DNA of 24,718 bases from an uncultured Actinomycetes bacterium. Its GTDB lineage: Bacteria; Actinomycetota; Actinomycetes; S36-B12. The DNA is taken from the NCBI GenBank assembly GCA_903918595.1, contig CAIXFB010000083.1:1-24718 (forward strand), given 5' to 3'. Position 1 is the first letter of the stretch, and every line of letters begins with the position of its first letter. A program made the translations under genes and the position numbers. The notes under the pieces were generated by a model. That model was not told the DNA's origin, searched no databases, and saw nothing but the letters and a program-made list of their open reading frames with translations. This document shows, piece after piece, positions 6,129 through 15,434 of the stretch.

Positions 6129-8497
6129 ACCGCCTCCTCCGCGGCCTCATCGGGACCATCGCTGGCGGCTCGCTCAGCGTCGATCTCAAAGGTCTCAAGG
6201 ACCACCATCTCTTCCTCGATCTCTTCCTCGTCAGAGGGGAGAATTTCAGGTGCGGCGCTCAGTGCGCGGGCTGCCACCTCGGCCGGATCGACCACCCCGG
6301 CAGGCTTGCGGCTGCGCTGCACAACGTGATCATGTGGATCGCTGGCCAGGGACACCTTGATGCCTCGCCCGTTGCATGCTTCGCAGTTCTCCGAGAATGA
6401 CTCGATGAGTCCAGAGCCGATGCGCTTGCGGGTCATCTGCACCAAACCGAGCGAGGTGACCTCTGCCACCTGATGCTTGGTGCGATCTCGCCCAAGGCAC
6501 TCGATCAGCCGGCGGAGCACTGAATCGCGGTTGCTTTCCAACACCATGTCGATGAAGTCGACCACGATGATGCCGCCGATATCGCGGAGTCTGAGTTGAC
6601 GCACGATCTCTTCTGCAGCTTCAAGGTTGTTCTTGGTGACGGTCTGTTCGAGGTTGCCGCCGGCACCAGTGAATTTTCCGGTGTTGACGTCGACCACTGT
6701 CATGGCCTCAGTGCGATCGATCACGAGTGATCCACCTGAGGGTAGGTACACCTTGCGATCGAGCGCTTTCATTAACTGCTCTTCAACCCGGAAGTGCGTG
6801 AAGATTTCTTCCGGTGACACCCAATTCTCAAGACGGTCAAGCAGATCGGGTGCGACCGCGCTGATGTATGCATCAATCGTGGTCCATGCCGATGAACCAG
6901 ACACGATCAACTTTGTGACGTCTTCGTTGAAAATGTCACGGACCACCTTGATCGCCAGATCGGGTTCCCCGTACAGCAAGGTGGGCGGCGCTGCACTCAC
7001 AGTTGCGTCGGAAATGTCTTTCCACAGTGCCTGCAACCGCTCAACGTCTTGTTCGAGCGCATCTTCAGGTGCACCTTCAGCGGCGGTGCGAACGATCACG
7101 CCCGCCTCTTCTGGCATAACGCGCTTGAGAATGGACTTCAGGCGGGAACGCTCAGTGTCTGGCAGCTTCCGGCTGATGCCGGTCATCGACCCATCGGGAA
7201 CGTAGACCAAAAAACGTCCGGGCAAGGAAATCTGACTTGTTAGCCGGGCGCCCTTCTGCCCGACCGGATCCTTCGTCACTTGCACGAGCACCGGATCACC
7301 GGACTTCAAGGCGAATTCAATGCGCTTGGGTTGGCCATCCAAACCAGCGGCGTCCCAATTGACTTCGCCGGCATACAGAACGGCATTGCGGCCGCGCCCA
7401 ATATCGACGAAGGCTGCCTCCATGCTGGGTAGCACGTTTTGCACGCGACCGAGGTACACGTTGCCCACCATCGACGACGATGATCCACGCGTTACATAGT
7501 GCTCGACGAGAACGCCATCTTCGAGAACGGCGATCTGCGTGCGGTCGCCGCTTTGGCGCACCGCCATTACCCGCTCGATCGACTCACGACGGGCAAGGAA
7601 CTCTGCCTCGGTCAGGATTGGCGCCCGACGACGGCCGGCTTCGCGGCCTTCTCTCCTGCGCTGCTTCTTTGCCTCCAGGCGCGTGGAACCGCGCATCGAG
7701 CCAGCGTCCTCTGAGGCCTTTGTTCGGGGTTCGCGCACTTTGACCACCGTGTTGGGCGGGTCATCCGGCGACAGTTCAAGATCACCATCGGCACCACGAC
7801 GACGACGGCGGCGGCGGCGCTTCGTGGCATCAGAGGCATCTGAGTCCTCAGAGTCTTCGGCGGACTCCCCTGACTCATCAGCGGAATCAGAGCCCGCATC
7901 ACCATCTTCAGTTGCGACCGCATCACCTTCAGTGCGGCGCTTGCGACCACGGCCACCTCGCCTGCGACGACGCCGGCGATCGGCATCAGCATCCGATTCA
8001 CCTTCAACAGAATCTGCTGGTGCTTCGGGGTTTGTCGTCGAAGTCTCTTCAGTCTCTGCGCCGCCGTCCGGCTTGGCCGTGGAGCGTCGTGAACGGCCGG
8101 CGGATCGGGGTGCGACCTCGACCACCTCTGGTGCCTGGAACAGCGGTGCCGAGAATGCCGTGGCCTTGGTGCTGGGTGTCTCAGCGACCGCACTTGGCGC
8201 GTCAGGAGTCGCTTTCTCAGCCGACTTCGCAGACTTCTTGGTGGCTTTTTTGGCCGACTTCTTCTCCGGAGCATTCTTCTCTGGAGCATTCTTTTCCGGA
8301 GCATTCTTCTCCGGAGCAGCAGTCTTCTTGCGGCTGGCCTTCTTGGGTGCCGCCGTCACGCCCTTCGCACTGTCGCTCGCCGAAGAAGCGGTGTCAGCAG
8401 GCGACGTCGCTACGGGTGGCGGGCCAGCAGGGCGGGCAGCCGCTCGACGACGCGGCCGAGTGACGGGCTGATCTGGGGTTTCTTTGTTGTCGACCAT
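6125..8497 (-). CDS. rne: Ribonuclease E/G with long N-terminal disordered region
   Basis: 790 residues from ATG at 8497, which has AGGAG 8 bases upstream; an earlier in-frame start at 8530 lacks a site. Residues about 1-300 are low-complexity: Lys/Ala/Pro, acidic Glu/Asp/Ser stretches and arginine runs (RRRRRRGGRGRKRR, RRRRRRRRGADG), typical of actinobacterial RNase E, where such segments bind RNA and partners. The catalytic core follows: an S1 domain around VGNVYLGRVQNVLPSMEAAF, the two metal-binding aspartates D603 (DVNTG) and D647 (VVDFIDM), and the zinc-link C705-E-A-C708. The spacing between these matches E. coli RNase E closely. It processes rRNA and tRNA and starts mRNA decay. The gene lies directly upstream of rplU. 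Confidence 0.96.
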   Translation of the reverse strand: MVDNKETPDQPVTRPRRRAAARPAGPPPVATSPADTASSASDSAKGVTAAPKKASRKKTAAPEKNAPEKNAPEKNAPEKKSAKKATKKSAKSAEKATPDAPSAVAETPSTKATAFSAPLFQAPEVVEVAPRSAGRSRRSTAKPDGGAETEETSTTNPEAPADSVEGESDADADRRRRRRRGGRGRKRRTEGDAVATEDGDAGSDSADESGESAEDSEDSDASDATKRRRRRRRRGADGDLELSPDDPPNTVVKVREPRTKASEDAGSMRGSTRLEAKKQRRREGREAGRRRAPILTEAEFLARRESIERVMAVRQSGDRTQIAVLEDGVLVEHYVTRGSSSSMVGNVYLGRVQNVLPSMEAAFVDIGRGRNAVLYAGEVNWDAAGLDGQPKRIEFALKSGDPVLVQVTKDPVGQKGARLTSQISLPGRFLVYVPDGSMTGISRKLPDTERSRLKSILKRVMPEEAGVIVRTAAEGAPEDALEQDVERLQALWKDISDATVSAAPPTLLYGEPDLAIKVVRDIFNEDVTKLIVSGSSAWTTIDAYISAVAPDLLDRLENWVSPEEIFTHFRVEEQLMKALDRKVYLPSGGSLVIDRTEAMTVVDVNTGKFTGAGGNLEQTVTKNNLEAAEEIVRQLRLRDIGGIIVVDFIDMVLESNRDSVLRRLIECLGRDRTKHQVAEVTSLGLVQMTRKRIGSGLIESFSENCEACNGRGIKVSLASDPHDHVVQRSRKPAGVVDPAEVAARALSAAPEILPSDEEEIEEEMVVLETFEIDAERAASDGPDEAAEEAV
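8261..8320. repeat. 15-base tandem repeat, four copies, inside the RNase E gene
   Basis: Four consecutive 15-base units of the type CTTCTCCGGAGCATT (plus strand) at 8261, 8276, 8291 and 8306. Units 2 and 3 differ from unit 1 by one base each and the last three bases of unit 4 differ. On the coding strand they encode A-P-E-K-N repeats in the disordered N-terminal region. The unit is a multiple of three, so copy-number change keeps the frame. Confidence 0.9.
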
Positions 8498-8657
8498 GGG
8501 TCGCACTCCTATCGAGCGCAGCTGGCACATATGGCCGCACCGCGCGGTTCGGATGCGCTGGGGAAACCGAAGTGGTAGCGCCCTGACGCATCAAGCCTGG
8601 ATTTTGTGAACGCGGTGAGCGGGCTAGGTAGCGGGCATCACCGATATTCACCGATGG
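8498..8657. other. 160-base gap between TIGR03936 gene and RNase E
   Basis: No convincing gene, terminator with T-run, or TTGACA/TATAAT-type promoter was found here on the minus strand. A minus frame runs through part of it (8394-8651) but has no family resemblance and overlaps RNase E in another frame. It presumably holds the RNase E leader. Confidence 0.5.
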
Positions 8658-9440
8658 CTATTCGACTCCAGCTCGGTCAGGTCCAAATGGATCATTGACC
8701 TTGCAACTCACTGGGTCGAGCGGCCCCTGTGCCAGCCGGGTCACCCTGGGGGGTGCTGGCGGCACGAGGTCGGCTACTCGCCGCAGTGCGGATAGAACGT
8801 CATCGGGTCGAACCGACGGGGTTGTGTGTCGGACGACCAGTTCGAGTATGACACACCCGTTGGAATCAGCTGCCCCTGCCGCTCCGGTATCGAGTTCGGC
8901 ATCGAGTTCGGGTAGGACCAGCGCCTCGACGACAGCCGCCCGGGCATCGAAGGTTCGCATCCCGGACTTCATGAGGCGCTGCACCTCAACCTCGTCAGCC
9001 GCCAAAAAGGTGGCCACGGCCGCCTCCACTTGGGCTCGGTCGGCCTCATGGAGTTCAATCCGCCACCGACTCGCCTCAAGTCGGGCAGCGAAGTCCGATG
9101 AGGAAGCGATCACAACGTCGACGATGTCTAGTCCCGGAGGAAGAGCCGAATCAAGAGCGGCACCCACCAAACCGGGGTCGCACTCGACCGTCACCCCGAT
9201 TTCGACGTATTCAGCCTCGCTGGCAGCGCCGGTCGGTGCTGAGTTGGAATACGAGATCTTTGGATGTGGTGAAAAGCCGGTGCTGAACGCCACCGGCACC
9301 CCAGCGCGCCGAATTGCCCGCTCGAGTGCCCGTTGAAAGTCACGGTGACTCGTGAAGCGCAATCGGCCACGCTTGGCGTAGCGAATCCGAAGGCGCTGGA
9401 CTGTGGGTGCGAAATCCCGAACGGGTGCCTGCCTGCTCAC
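8658..9440 (-). CDS. Radical SAM-linked protein, TIGR03936/DUF2344 family
   Basis: 260 residues from GTG at 9440, whose GTGA overlaps the stop of the preceding radical SAM gene by 4 bases. The N-terminal half carries the family pattern RIRYAKRGRLRFTSHRDFQRALERAIRRAGVP (quoted in parts: RLRFTSHRDF, ERAIRRAGVP), then FSTGFSPHPKISY and a GAASEAEYVEI segment. The family is found next to, or fused to, TIGR03960 radical SAM proteins; no reaction is established. There is no radical SAM cysteine motif in this protein itself. The long C-terminal part ends near VSCKVNDPFG. It precedes RNase E by 160 bases. Confidence 0.9.
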   Translation of the reverse strand: MSRQAPVRDFAPTVQRLRIRYAKRGRLRFTSHRDFQRALERAIRRAGVPVAFSTGFSPHPKISYSNSAPTGAASEAEYVEIGVTVECDPGLVGAALDSALPPGLDIVDVVIASSSDFAARLEASRWRIELHEADRAQVEAAVATFLAADEVEVQRLMKSGMRTFDARAAVVEALVLPELDAELDTGAAGAADSNGCVILELVVRHTTPSVRPDDVLSALRRVADLVPPAPPRVTRLAQGPLDPVSCKVNDPFGPDRAGVE

Positions 9441-11443
9441 GCACCGCCACCAGTTGCAACGAACGAGGGACGGCTCACCACGGGCATCGGCAAATCAACG
9501 ACACCGGTTGGGCCGATCTCGATTTGGGTGCTCATCTGGTCGCAGACTCCGCAGTCGAAGCAGGGCGTCCAACGGCAATCATCGACGGCCACTTCTTCAA
9601 GTGCGTCTTGCCAGTCCTCCCACAGCCATTCGCTGTCAAGGCCCGAATCCAAGTGATCCCACGGCAGTACTTCGTTTTGCTGACGTTCACGAATCGTGTA
9701 CCAGTCAACGTCAACATCGGTTCCGGCAAGACCAACCTGCGCTGCGGCCATCCAACGTTCGTAGTCAAAGTGCTCCGACCAGCCATCAAAGCGGGCACCT
9801 TGGCGCCAGACCTCTTCGATGACTCGGCCTACTCGTCGATCCCCGCGCGAGAGTAATCCTTCAACGATGCCCGGCTTGCCATCGTGATAGCGCAGACCAA
9901 TTGCTTTGCCGTATTCACGGTCTTGACGGATCGCGTCGCGGAGTTTGTGCAGACGAGAATCCGTCGACTCATGGTCGAGTTGGGCAGCCCACTGGAACGG
10001 CGTATGCGGCTTGGGAACGAATCCACCGATCGACACCGTGCATTTGATGTCGCGTCGACCGGTGACTGCTCGCCCGGCCTTGATCACTTCACGGGCAAGC
10101 GTGGCGATCTGCAGCACGTCATCGTCGGTCTCAGTGGGCAGGCCACACATGAAGTACAACTTCACCTGGCGCCAGCCAGCTGCGTAGGCGGTCGTGACGG
10201 TGCGAATCAGGTCTTCTTCGGTGACCTGCTTGTTGATCACCTTGCGCATTCGTTCACTGCCACCTTCGGGTGCGAACGTAAGACCGCTTCTGCGCCCGTT
10301 GCGCGAAAGCTCATTTGCCAAATCGACGTTGAATGCATCGACACGTGTACTGGGCAAGGAAAGAGAGGTTTGCGAATCCTCGTAGCGATCAGCCAGGTTG
10401 CGAGCAACGTCGGCGATCTCAGAGTGATCCGCGCTGGACAGCGACAGCAAACCTACTTCTTCATAGCCGGTCTTTTCTAAACCGTTCTGCACCATCTCGG
10501 CGATTCCGGTGATGCTGCGTTCACGGACGGGCCTCGTGATCATGCCGGCCTGACAAAAACGGCAACCGCGCGTGCAACCACGGAAGATTTCCACGCTCAT
10601 GCGCTCGTGCACAGTCTCAGCCAGCGGGACCAATGGAGCCTTGGGGTACGGCCACGCATCAAGATCCATCAGCGTGAACTTGCGCACCCGCCATGGCACC
10701 TCTGCGTGATTTGGGGTCACGCGCATGATGCGCCCATCAGGCAGGTACTCGACGTCGTAGAACTGCGGAATGTAAACAACACCAGTTTTTGCTAGTTGCT
10801 GAAGGAGTCCGATCCGGCCATCTGGTCGACCGGTCAACTTCCACTCTTTGATGATGTCGGTGATCAACAGCACCGCTTCTTCACCATCGCCGAGAACCGC
10901 CGCGTCAATGAAATCCGAGATGGTTTCCGGATTGAAGGCTGCGTGGCCACCGGCCAGCACGATCGGGTGGTCGATGGTGCGATCCACCGCGTGCAACGGA
11001 ATCCCGGCCAGATCGATAGCGGTGAGCATGTTCGTGTAGCCGAGTTCGGTACTAAAAGACAAACCCAAGACGTCAAAATCTCCGACCGGCCGATGGCCAT
11101 CAACGGTGAACTGCGGAACACCGTGCTCGCGCATCAAGGCTTCAAGATCTGGCCACACCGCATAGGTGCGCTCGGCCAACGCATCGGGGCGTTCGTTGAT
11201 CACTTCATAGAGGATCTGCACGCCCTGGTTCGGTGCGCCCACCTCATAAGCGTCGGGGTACATGATCGCCCAGCGCACATCAGCTGCTTCCCAATCGGTA
11301 TGAACCGCGTTGACCTCGCCGCCCACATACTGGATCGGTTTGCTCACAAGAGGCAGCAAGCGCTCCAGTCGATCAAAAACACTTGCACCGTCGCGGGTGC
11401 GCGCAGTTTCGGCAATCAACTCAGCGTTCACTTCAACGGTCAT
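9437..11443 (-). CDS. Radical SAM protein of unknown function, TIGR03960 family
   Basis: 668 residues from ATG at 11443, 22 bases after the rodA stop; the frame is open further upstream but would overlap rodA. The middle of the protein has the radical SAM cluster motif C290-x3-C294-x2-C297 in FRGCTRGCRFCQAG, preceded by a B12-binding-like N-terminal region (MYPDAYEVGAPNQG, LGLSFSTELGYTNML, LAGGHAAFNPE). After it come LLSLSSADHSEI, LTFAPEGGSERMRKVINK and FMCGLPTETDDD, all normal for the family. The C-terminus has a cysteine group near WTPCFDCGVCDQM that may hold a second metal or cluster. Reaction and substrate are unknown. The stop overlaps the start of its partner, TIGR03936. Confidence 0.93.
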   Translation of the reverse strand: MTVEVNAELIAETARTRDGASVFDRLERLLPLVSKPIQYVGGEVNAVHTDWEAADVRWAIMYPDAYEVGAPNQGVQILYEVINERPDALAERTYAVWPDLEALMREHGVPQFTVDGHRPVGDFDVLGLSFSTELGYTNMLTAIDLAGIPLHAVDRTIDHPIVLAGGHAAFNPETISDFIDAAVLGDGEEAVLLITDIIKEWKLTGRPDGRIGLLQQLAKTGVVYIPQFYDVEYLPDGRIMRVTPNHAEVPWRVRKFTLMDLDAWPYPKAPLVPLAETVHERMSVEIFRGCTRGCRFCQAGMITRPVRERSITGIAEMVQNGLEKTGYEEVGLLSLSSADHSEIADVARNLADRYEDSQTSLSLPSTRVDAFNVDLANELSRNGRRSGLTFAPEGGSERMRKVINKQVTEEDLIRTVTTAYAAGWRQVKLYFMCGLPTETDDDVLQIATLAREVIKAGRAVTGRRDIKCTVSIGGFVPKPHTPFQWAAQLDHESTDSRLHKLRDAIRQDREYGKAIGLRYHDGKPGIVEGLLSRGDRRVGRVIEEVWRQGARFDGWSEHFDYERWMAAAQVGLAGTDVDVDWYTIRERQQNEVLPWDHLDSGLDSEWLWEDWQDALEEVAVDDCRWTPCFDCGVCDQMSTQIEIGPTGVVDLPMPVVSRPSFVATGGGA

Positions 11444-11465
11444 GTCCTCAGGGTACCCAGTCGCG

Positions 11466-12653
11466 TCAGATCCGCGAATCACTCGCCGCGTGCAGCCGCA
11501 CTGTCTGCAGCAGGCCAATGGCTATCCAGGTGGACATCATGGAGGTGCCTCCGGCCGAGACGAAGGGAAGTGGGATCCCAGTAATAGGCATGATGCCCAA
11601 CGTCATGCCGATGTTTTCAAAGGATTGGAAGGCGAACCAGGCGAGCACTCCTGTTGCGACCAGGCGCCCGTACATATCGTCGGCTCGCCACGCGATCATG
11701 GCAGCCCGCCACAAGATAACGGCCAGCAGCACAATGAGCAGGGCTGCACCGACAAACCCAAGCTCTTCACCGACAACCGTAAAAATGAAGTCACTTTCGT
11801 TCACGGGAACGAACTTGCCCTGGGTTTGTGGCCCAGCAAATAATCCATACCCCTGAACGCCGCCGCCACCGATGGCAATGCGGGCCTGGTTCGCGTTGTA
11901 TGCGGCACTTCCGAGGTCATCGCCTGGATTGATGAACGACGTTAACCGCTGAACTTGATATTCCTTCAGCAGACCCAACTGAATAGCCACCATGATCGAA
12001 ATAACTGCCCCACCGATCAATCCAATGACCCACTTTGTTGGCGCACCGGAAACAGCAATCAGGGACAGCACAATTGCACCCATCACCAGGACGGTGCCGG
12101 TGTCGTTTTGTACCAAGATGATCGCAATGGGTGCTGCACCGCTCACCATCGACCACAAAATATCTCGGGTCGTCGGTTCTTCTTCGACGTCTCGTCGTTC
12201 TGAGAGCAAGGCCGCGATCATCAAGATGACAGCAATCTTGGCGAACTCCGAGGGCTGAATTGTGAAGCCGCCAGGCAGGCTGATCCAGGCACGAGCACCA
12301 GCGATCGTGGTTCCCAGACCCGGCACAAACGGCAGCAGCAGCAGAACAAGGGACGCTCCGTACAACACCGGCGTGTACGCCCTCAACCACCTGTAATTGA
12401 GTCGAGATGCGATGTAGCCCAGCACGAGCGCGATCGCGATGTTGATGAGGTGACGTTTGAGGTAGGACTGCGGATCAGTTTCCGATGCGAGGTCGGCGCG
12501 GCTTGCCGACCACACCAGCACGGAACCAAAGAATGTGAGTGCGATAGCAGAAATCAGCAGCAGCCAGTCCAGATTGCGCCAATAACCGATTCCACGATCA
12601 CGGGTGGGAAAACTCGACACCTGTGGCGAATCTGCGACAAAGGATCCAGACAT
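11466..12653 (-). CDS. rodA: RodA, SEDS-family peptidoglycan glycosyltransferase
   Basis: 395 residues from ATG at 12653, one base after the mrdA stop; an earlier in-frame start at 12698 would overlap mrdA. A polar N-terminus of about 40 residues is followed by about ten membrane spans. Family signatures are GGFTIQPSEFAKIAVIL, GYGLFAGPQTQGKFVPVNESDFIF (in parts), FTVVGEELGFVG and the end motif GIPLPFVSAGGTSMMS. RodA polymerises lipid II into glycan during side-wall growth, paired with the transpeptidase PBP2 encoded just upstream, under MreBCD. Confidence 0.97.
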   Translation of the reverse strand: MSGSFVADSPQVSSFPTRDRGIGYWRNLDWLLLISAIALTFFGSVLVWSASRADLASETDPQSYLKRHLINIAIALVLGYIASRLNYRWLRAYTPVLYGASLVLLLLPFVPGLGTTIAGARAWISLPGGFTIQPSEFAKIAVILMIAALLSERRDVEEEPTTRDILWSMVSGAAPIAIILVQNDTGTVLVMGAIVLSLIAVSGAPTKWVIGLIGGAVISIMVAIQLGLLKEYQVQRLTSFINPGDDLGSAAYNANQARIAIGGGGVQGYGLFAGPQTQGKFVPVNESDFIFTVVGEELGFVGAALLIVLLAVILWRAAMIAWRADDMYGRLVATGVLAWFAFQSFENIGMTLGIMPITGIPLPFVSAGGTSMMSTWIAIGLLQTVRLHAASDSRI

Positions 12654-12654
12654 A

Positions 12655-14799
12655 TTAGGAACCCGCCCCTGCTTGCTCTGGGAATCCCGATTGATCACCG
12701 CGAGGAATCACCGGAGTGCCGTCGGGTCGGATGGTCGGGAGTTTCTTGCTGGGCACACCATCAACGAGCACGCTGCGCGATGGGTCGATCGAGCTGCCTT
12801 TGACTCCAAAGAGTGCTTCGTAAATCTTGCGCACGCCTGGACCAGACGTTTTTGAACCAGTGCCACCTTGAGTCACCATCATGACCACCGCATATCGAGG
12901 CTTATCTGCGGGAGCGTAGGAGGCAAACCATGAAGTTGAGACTTTGTCACCAGTGACCTGGGCCGAACCAGTTTTCGAAGCCACCGGGATTTGATCCAGC
13001 GGGAACCCAATGAAAGGATCTTTACCGGATCCATCAGTGGTCACCCCAGGAAGTGTCCGGCGCAAAAAATTGATTGTGGATCGCGGAACATCGAGCTGCG
13101 AGTTGACCTTGGGTTCGAATTTTTCGACGGTCCTTCCCTCAGAGTCCACGATCGCCTTGACCACCCGGGGTTGATACACAGTTCCGCCATTTGCAATGGC
13201 TGCATAAGCGACCGCCATTTGCAATGGGGTGACAATCGTGTCGCCCTGCCCGATCGCAGCGTTCAGCGCATCACCCTCGCGCCAGCGGAATCCGTCAGCA
13301 CAATTCTCTTTATCCAGTGCCGTGAAATAGTCGGCCAACTTTTTGTCGGTTTTCCGGGTTTCGGGGTAGCCCTCAACCGCGTTCTTGCACCAGGTGTCTT
13401 TTTGTGCCTCCCAGTTGGTTGCTTTGAACTCCCGACCAGAAACTCGCCCGCGGGATTCACCCGGAAGGTCGATACCGGTTCTGGCACCGAAACCAAACAG
13501 GGTGGCAGTTTCTGCTATCGGATCAGCTGAGCTTCGAGTCGCGTCACTTCCACCAGCCTGCTCCCACATCCGGTTCGCGATGCCGTAGAAAACGGTATTG
13601 CAACTGACCTCAAGGGCGCGAGAGAGTGGAATTCGGCCATAGCCGGCAGATTCATAGTTTCGGAATGTCTGCGTTCCCAATGTCACTTTTTTCGGGCAGT
13701 TGTAATCGCCGTACAGCGTGTACCCCTCGCGGCCGGCCGCCGCGGTACTCACCACCTTGTAGGTGGATCCAGGAGCGAAAAGGCCCTGAATGGCGTTCGA
13801 GGCAAGTGAGTCACTCTCCATCAACGAATTGAATTGTTTTTGGGTGACGCCACCAACCCAGATGCTCGGGTCGTAGGTGGGATAACTCGCCATTGCAAGC
13901 ACGTTCCCATTTCGCACATCCAGCACCACTGCGGCTGCAGAATCACCTGCAAATCCTTGTCGCTGGGCTCGCTGCACCGCCCCGACCAGTTCCTTCTCCA
14001 CTACCGATTGCAGATGGGCATCGATCGAAGAAACAAGGTAATCGCCGGATTTCGGGGCCATTTCTTCTAAGGTGCCCGTCACTCGACCAGCAGTATCCAC
14101 CGCCAACGTCGTGACGCCAGGCTTGCCACGAAGTTGCGTGTCATAGAAGTCCTCGACTCCAGAGCGGCCCACCACATCGGTGCGACGCAATCTGTCCCAC
14201 CTTTCGGAGTCGCCCTGTTCCGTTAACTGCTCCTCAGTAACGGGACCGAGGTAACCCAAAATGTGAGCAGCGTTGACGTTGAACGGTGCCGGGTATTCAC
14301 GAATCGCGGAGAGTTTCGCGTTGACTCCAGGAAAGTCAGAGCGCTTCTCCATGATGGTGAGCGCGGTCTGCGCCTGCACGTCGGAGGCGATCGGTATCGG
14401 CTGGTAGGGCGACCCGTTCCAGCACACCGGCGGTGGCTTTGCCCCCTCTGAACCACAGGTCTTCAAGCGATCTGCAATGTTCTCTTGGGGCAGGTCCAAG
14501 ATATTGGCCAGACGGGCAATCACTGCCTCGCCCTTGTCATCCTCGCGTTGCAGCGCTAGTCGATCCACCGTGACAACCAGTGAGGTTCGATTGGAGATCA
14601 GCGGGCGACCCGCCTGATCGACAACGAGTCCGCGAACGGCCGGTTCCACCACTTCACGGACCGTGTTATTGACAGCAGCAGCTCGGTACTCCGAGCCTTC
14701 GAGCACCTGGAGGTAGAACAACCGAGCGAGCATGGTTCCCAACAAGGAAATCACCAGAACGCCGAGCACGAGGAGTCGTAGGTTGGAACGCTCGCTCAC
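12655..14799 (-). CDS. mrdA: Penicillin-binding protein 2 (class B transpeptidase, elongasome)
   Basis: 714 residues. A short cytoplasmic start and one membrane anchor (about 8-28, LRLLVLGVLVISLLGTMLA) are followed by the PBP dimerisation domain (about 50-270) and the transpeptidase domain. The catalytic motifs are S345-T-Y-K348 in FAPGSTYK, SCN at 399-401, and K609-T-G in ASKTGSAQV. It cross-links peptidoglycan peptides during elongation. GTG at 14799 has AAGGAG 8 bases upstream. Two cysteines near NCPKK and ENCADG are outside the motifs. A 95-base gap separates it from mreD; it is followed by rodA with one base between. Confidence 0.97.
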   Translation of the reverse strand: MSERSNLRLLVLGVLVISLLGTMLARLFYLQVLEGSEYRAAAVNNTVREVVEPAVRGLVVDQAGRPLISNRTSLVVTVDRLALQREDDKGEAVIARLANILDLPQENIADRLKTCGSEGAKPPPVCWNGSPYQPIPIASDVQAQTALTIMEKRSDFPGVNAKLSAIREYPAPFNVNAAHILGYLGPVTEEQLTEQGDSERWDRLRRTDVVGRSGVEDFYDTQLRGKPGVTTLAVDTAGRVTGTLEEMAPKSGDYLVSSIDAHLQSVVEKELVGAVQRAQRQGFAGDSAAAVVLDVRNGNVLAMASYPTYDPSIWVGGVTQKQFNSLMESDSLASNAIQGLFAPGSTYKVVSTAAAGREGYTLYGDYNCPKKVTLGTQTFRNYESAGYGRIPLSRALEVSCNTVFYGIANRMWEQAGGSDATRSSADPIAETATLFGFGARTGIDLPGESRGRVSGREFKATNWEAQKDTWCKNAVEGYPETRKTDKKLADYFTALDKENCADGFRWREGDALNAAIGQGDTIVTPLQMAVAYAAIANGGTVYQPRVVKAIVDSEGRTVEKFEPKVNSQLDVPRSTINFLRRTLPGVTTDGSGKDPFIGFPLDQIPVASKTGSAQVTGDKVSTSWFASYAPADKPRYAVVMMVTQGGTGSKTSGPGVRKIYEALFGVKGSSIDPSRSVLVDGVPSKKLPTIRPDGTPVIPRGDQSGFPEQAGAGS

Positions 14800-14894
14800 G
14801 CCTCACGCTCCTTCTTCTCAGGCTGGCATCCAAGGATGGCCGACCATCTGCCTACACGTTCATCACTGAACGCACAGGTATGACGGTACGACGC

Positions 14895-15431
14895 TCAGCC
14901 CAATCCGGGGGTTCCCACCCTGTCGAGAACCACTTCAGGTGTGACGCGCCTCACAATCCAGGCGATGGTCGGCACCACGAGCGGTGCCAGCAAAACTCCG
15001 TACAGGGCGCTGCTCAAGGTGAGGCTTGGAACTTGGTCCCACAGCACCCGCGGATTGCCTAGAAGCCCGGACAGGGCCGTGGTCGCCAGGGTGGCACCTG
15101 CCGTACTCAAGCCAACGATGCCAATGGTGATGGGCACCGTTCGGTCCCGTGGATCAAGTGCCAGACCCGCGAGATAACCGATGACCAAGTACACGATCGA
15201 GTTGATGCCGATCACGGTGTCAGAGGGCGGCGCGATGTCAAGAAGTGCTCCTGCCGCAAATCCTGCGACCGCTCCTTGGGTGGGGCCCATAGCAAGGGCC
15301 AATGCGACAACTGTCACCACAAGCAGATCCGGGGTAGCACCGGGTAGGCCCAACCGACTCAGTACCGATAGTTGGAGTACCAATGCAAACGTAATGGCCG
15401 AAGCCATGACGAGTCCTTGACGCCAGTACAT
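14895..15431 (-). CDS. mreD: Rod shape-determining protein MreD
   Basis: 178 residues, almost entirely hydrophobic with about five spans, the size and profile of MreD. Recognisable points are QLSVLSRLGLPGATPDLLVV near the start (in parts VLSRLGLPG, TPDLLVV) and GPTQGAVAGFAAGALLDIAPP. A good site, AGGTGAG, lies 6 bases before ATG at 15431, and the gene begins 3 bases after mreC stops. MreD sits in the membrane and links MreC, MreB and the wall synthases. Sequence conservation in MreD is low, so position in the cluster carries much of the weight. Confidence 0.93.
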   Translation of the reverse strand: MYWRQGLVMASAITFALVLQLSVLSRLGLPGATPDLLVVTVVALALAMGPTQGAVAGFAAGALLDIAPPSDTVIGINSIVYLVIGYLAGLALDPRDRTVPITIGIVGLSTAGATLATTALSGLLGNPRVLWDQVPSLTLSSALYGVLLAPLVVPTIAWIVRRVTPEVVLDRVGTPGLG

Positions 15432-15434
15432 CCG

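Noticed and set aside
5453..6400. 315-codon plus-strand open frame
   Set aside because: Antisense to rpmA, rplU and the end of RNase E, which are unmistakable; no recognisable domain.
8261..8320. Tandem 15-base repeat considered as a CRISPR array
   Set aside because: Units are contiguous with no spacers and encode an in-frame protein repeat.
7539..8471. 310-codon plus-strand open frame with Ser/Arg/Phe repeats
   Set aside because: Antisense to the disordered N-terminus of RNase E; the repeats are the reverse reading of the APEKN and arginine blocks.
10796..11584. 262-codon plus-strand open frame
   Set aside because: Antisense to the TIGR03960 gene and the rodA end; no ribosome-binding site or family signal.
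14800..14894. Two small hairpins between mreD and mrdA (GATGG-CCGA-CCATC and CGTTCA-TCAC-TGAACG)
   Set aside because: Short stems of 5-6 bp, no T-run and no promoter hexamers; could be chance, so not called as terminator or regulator.
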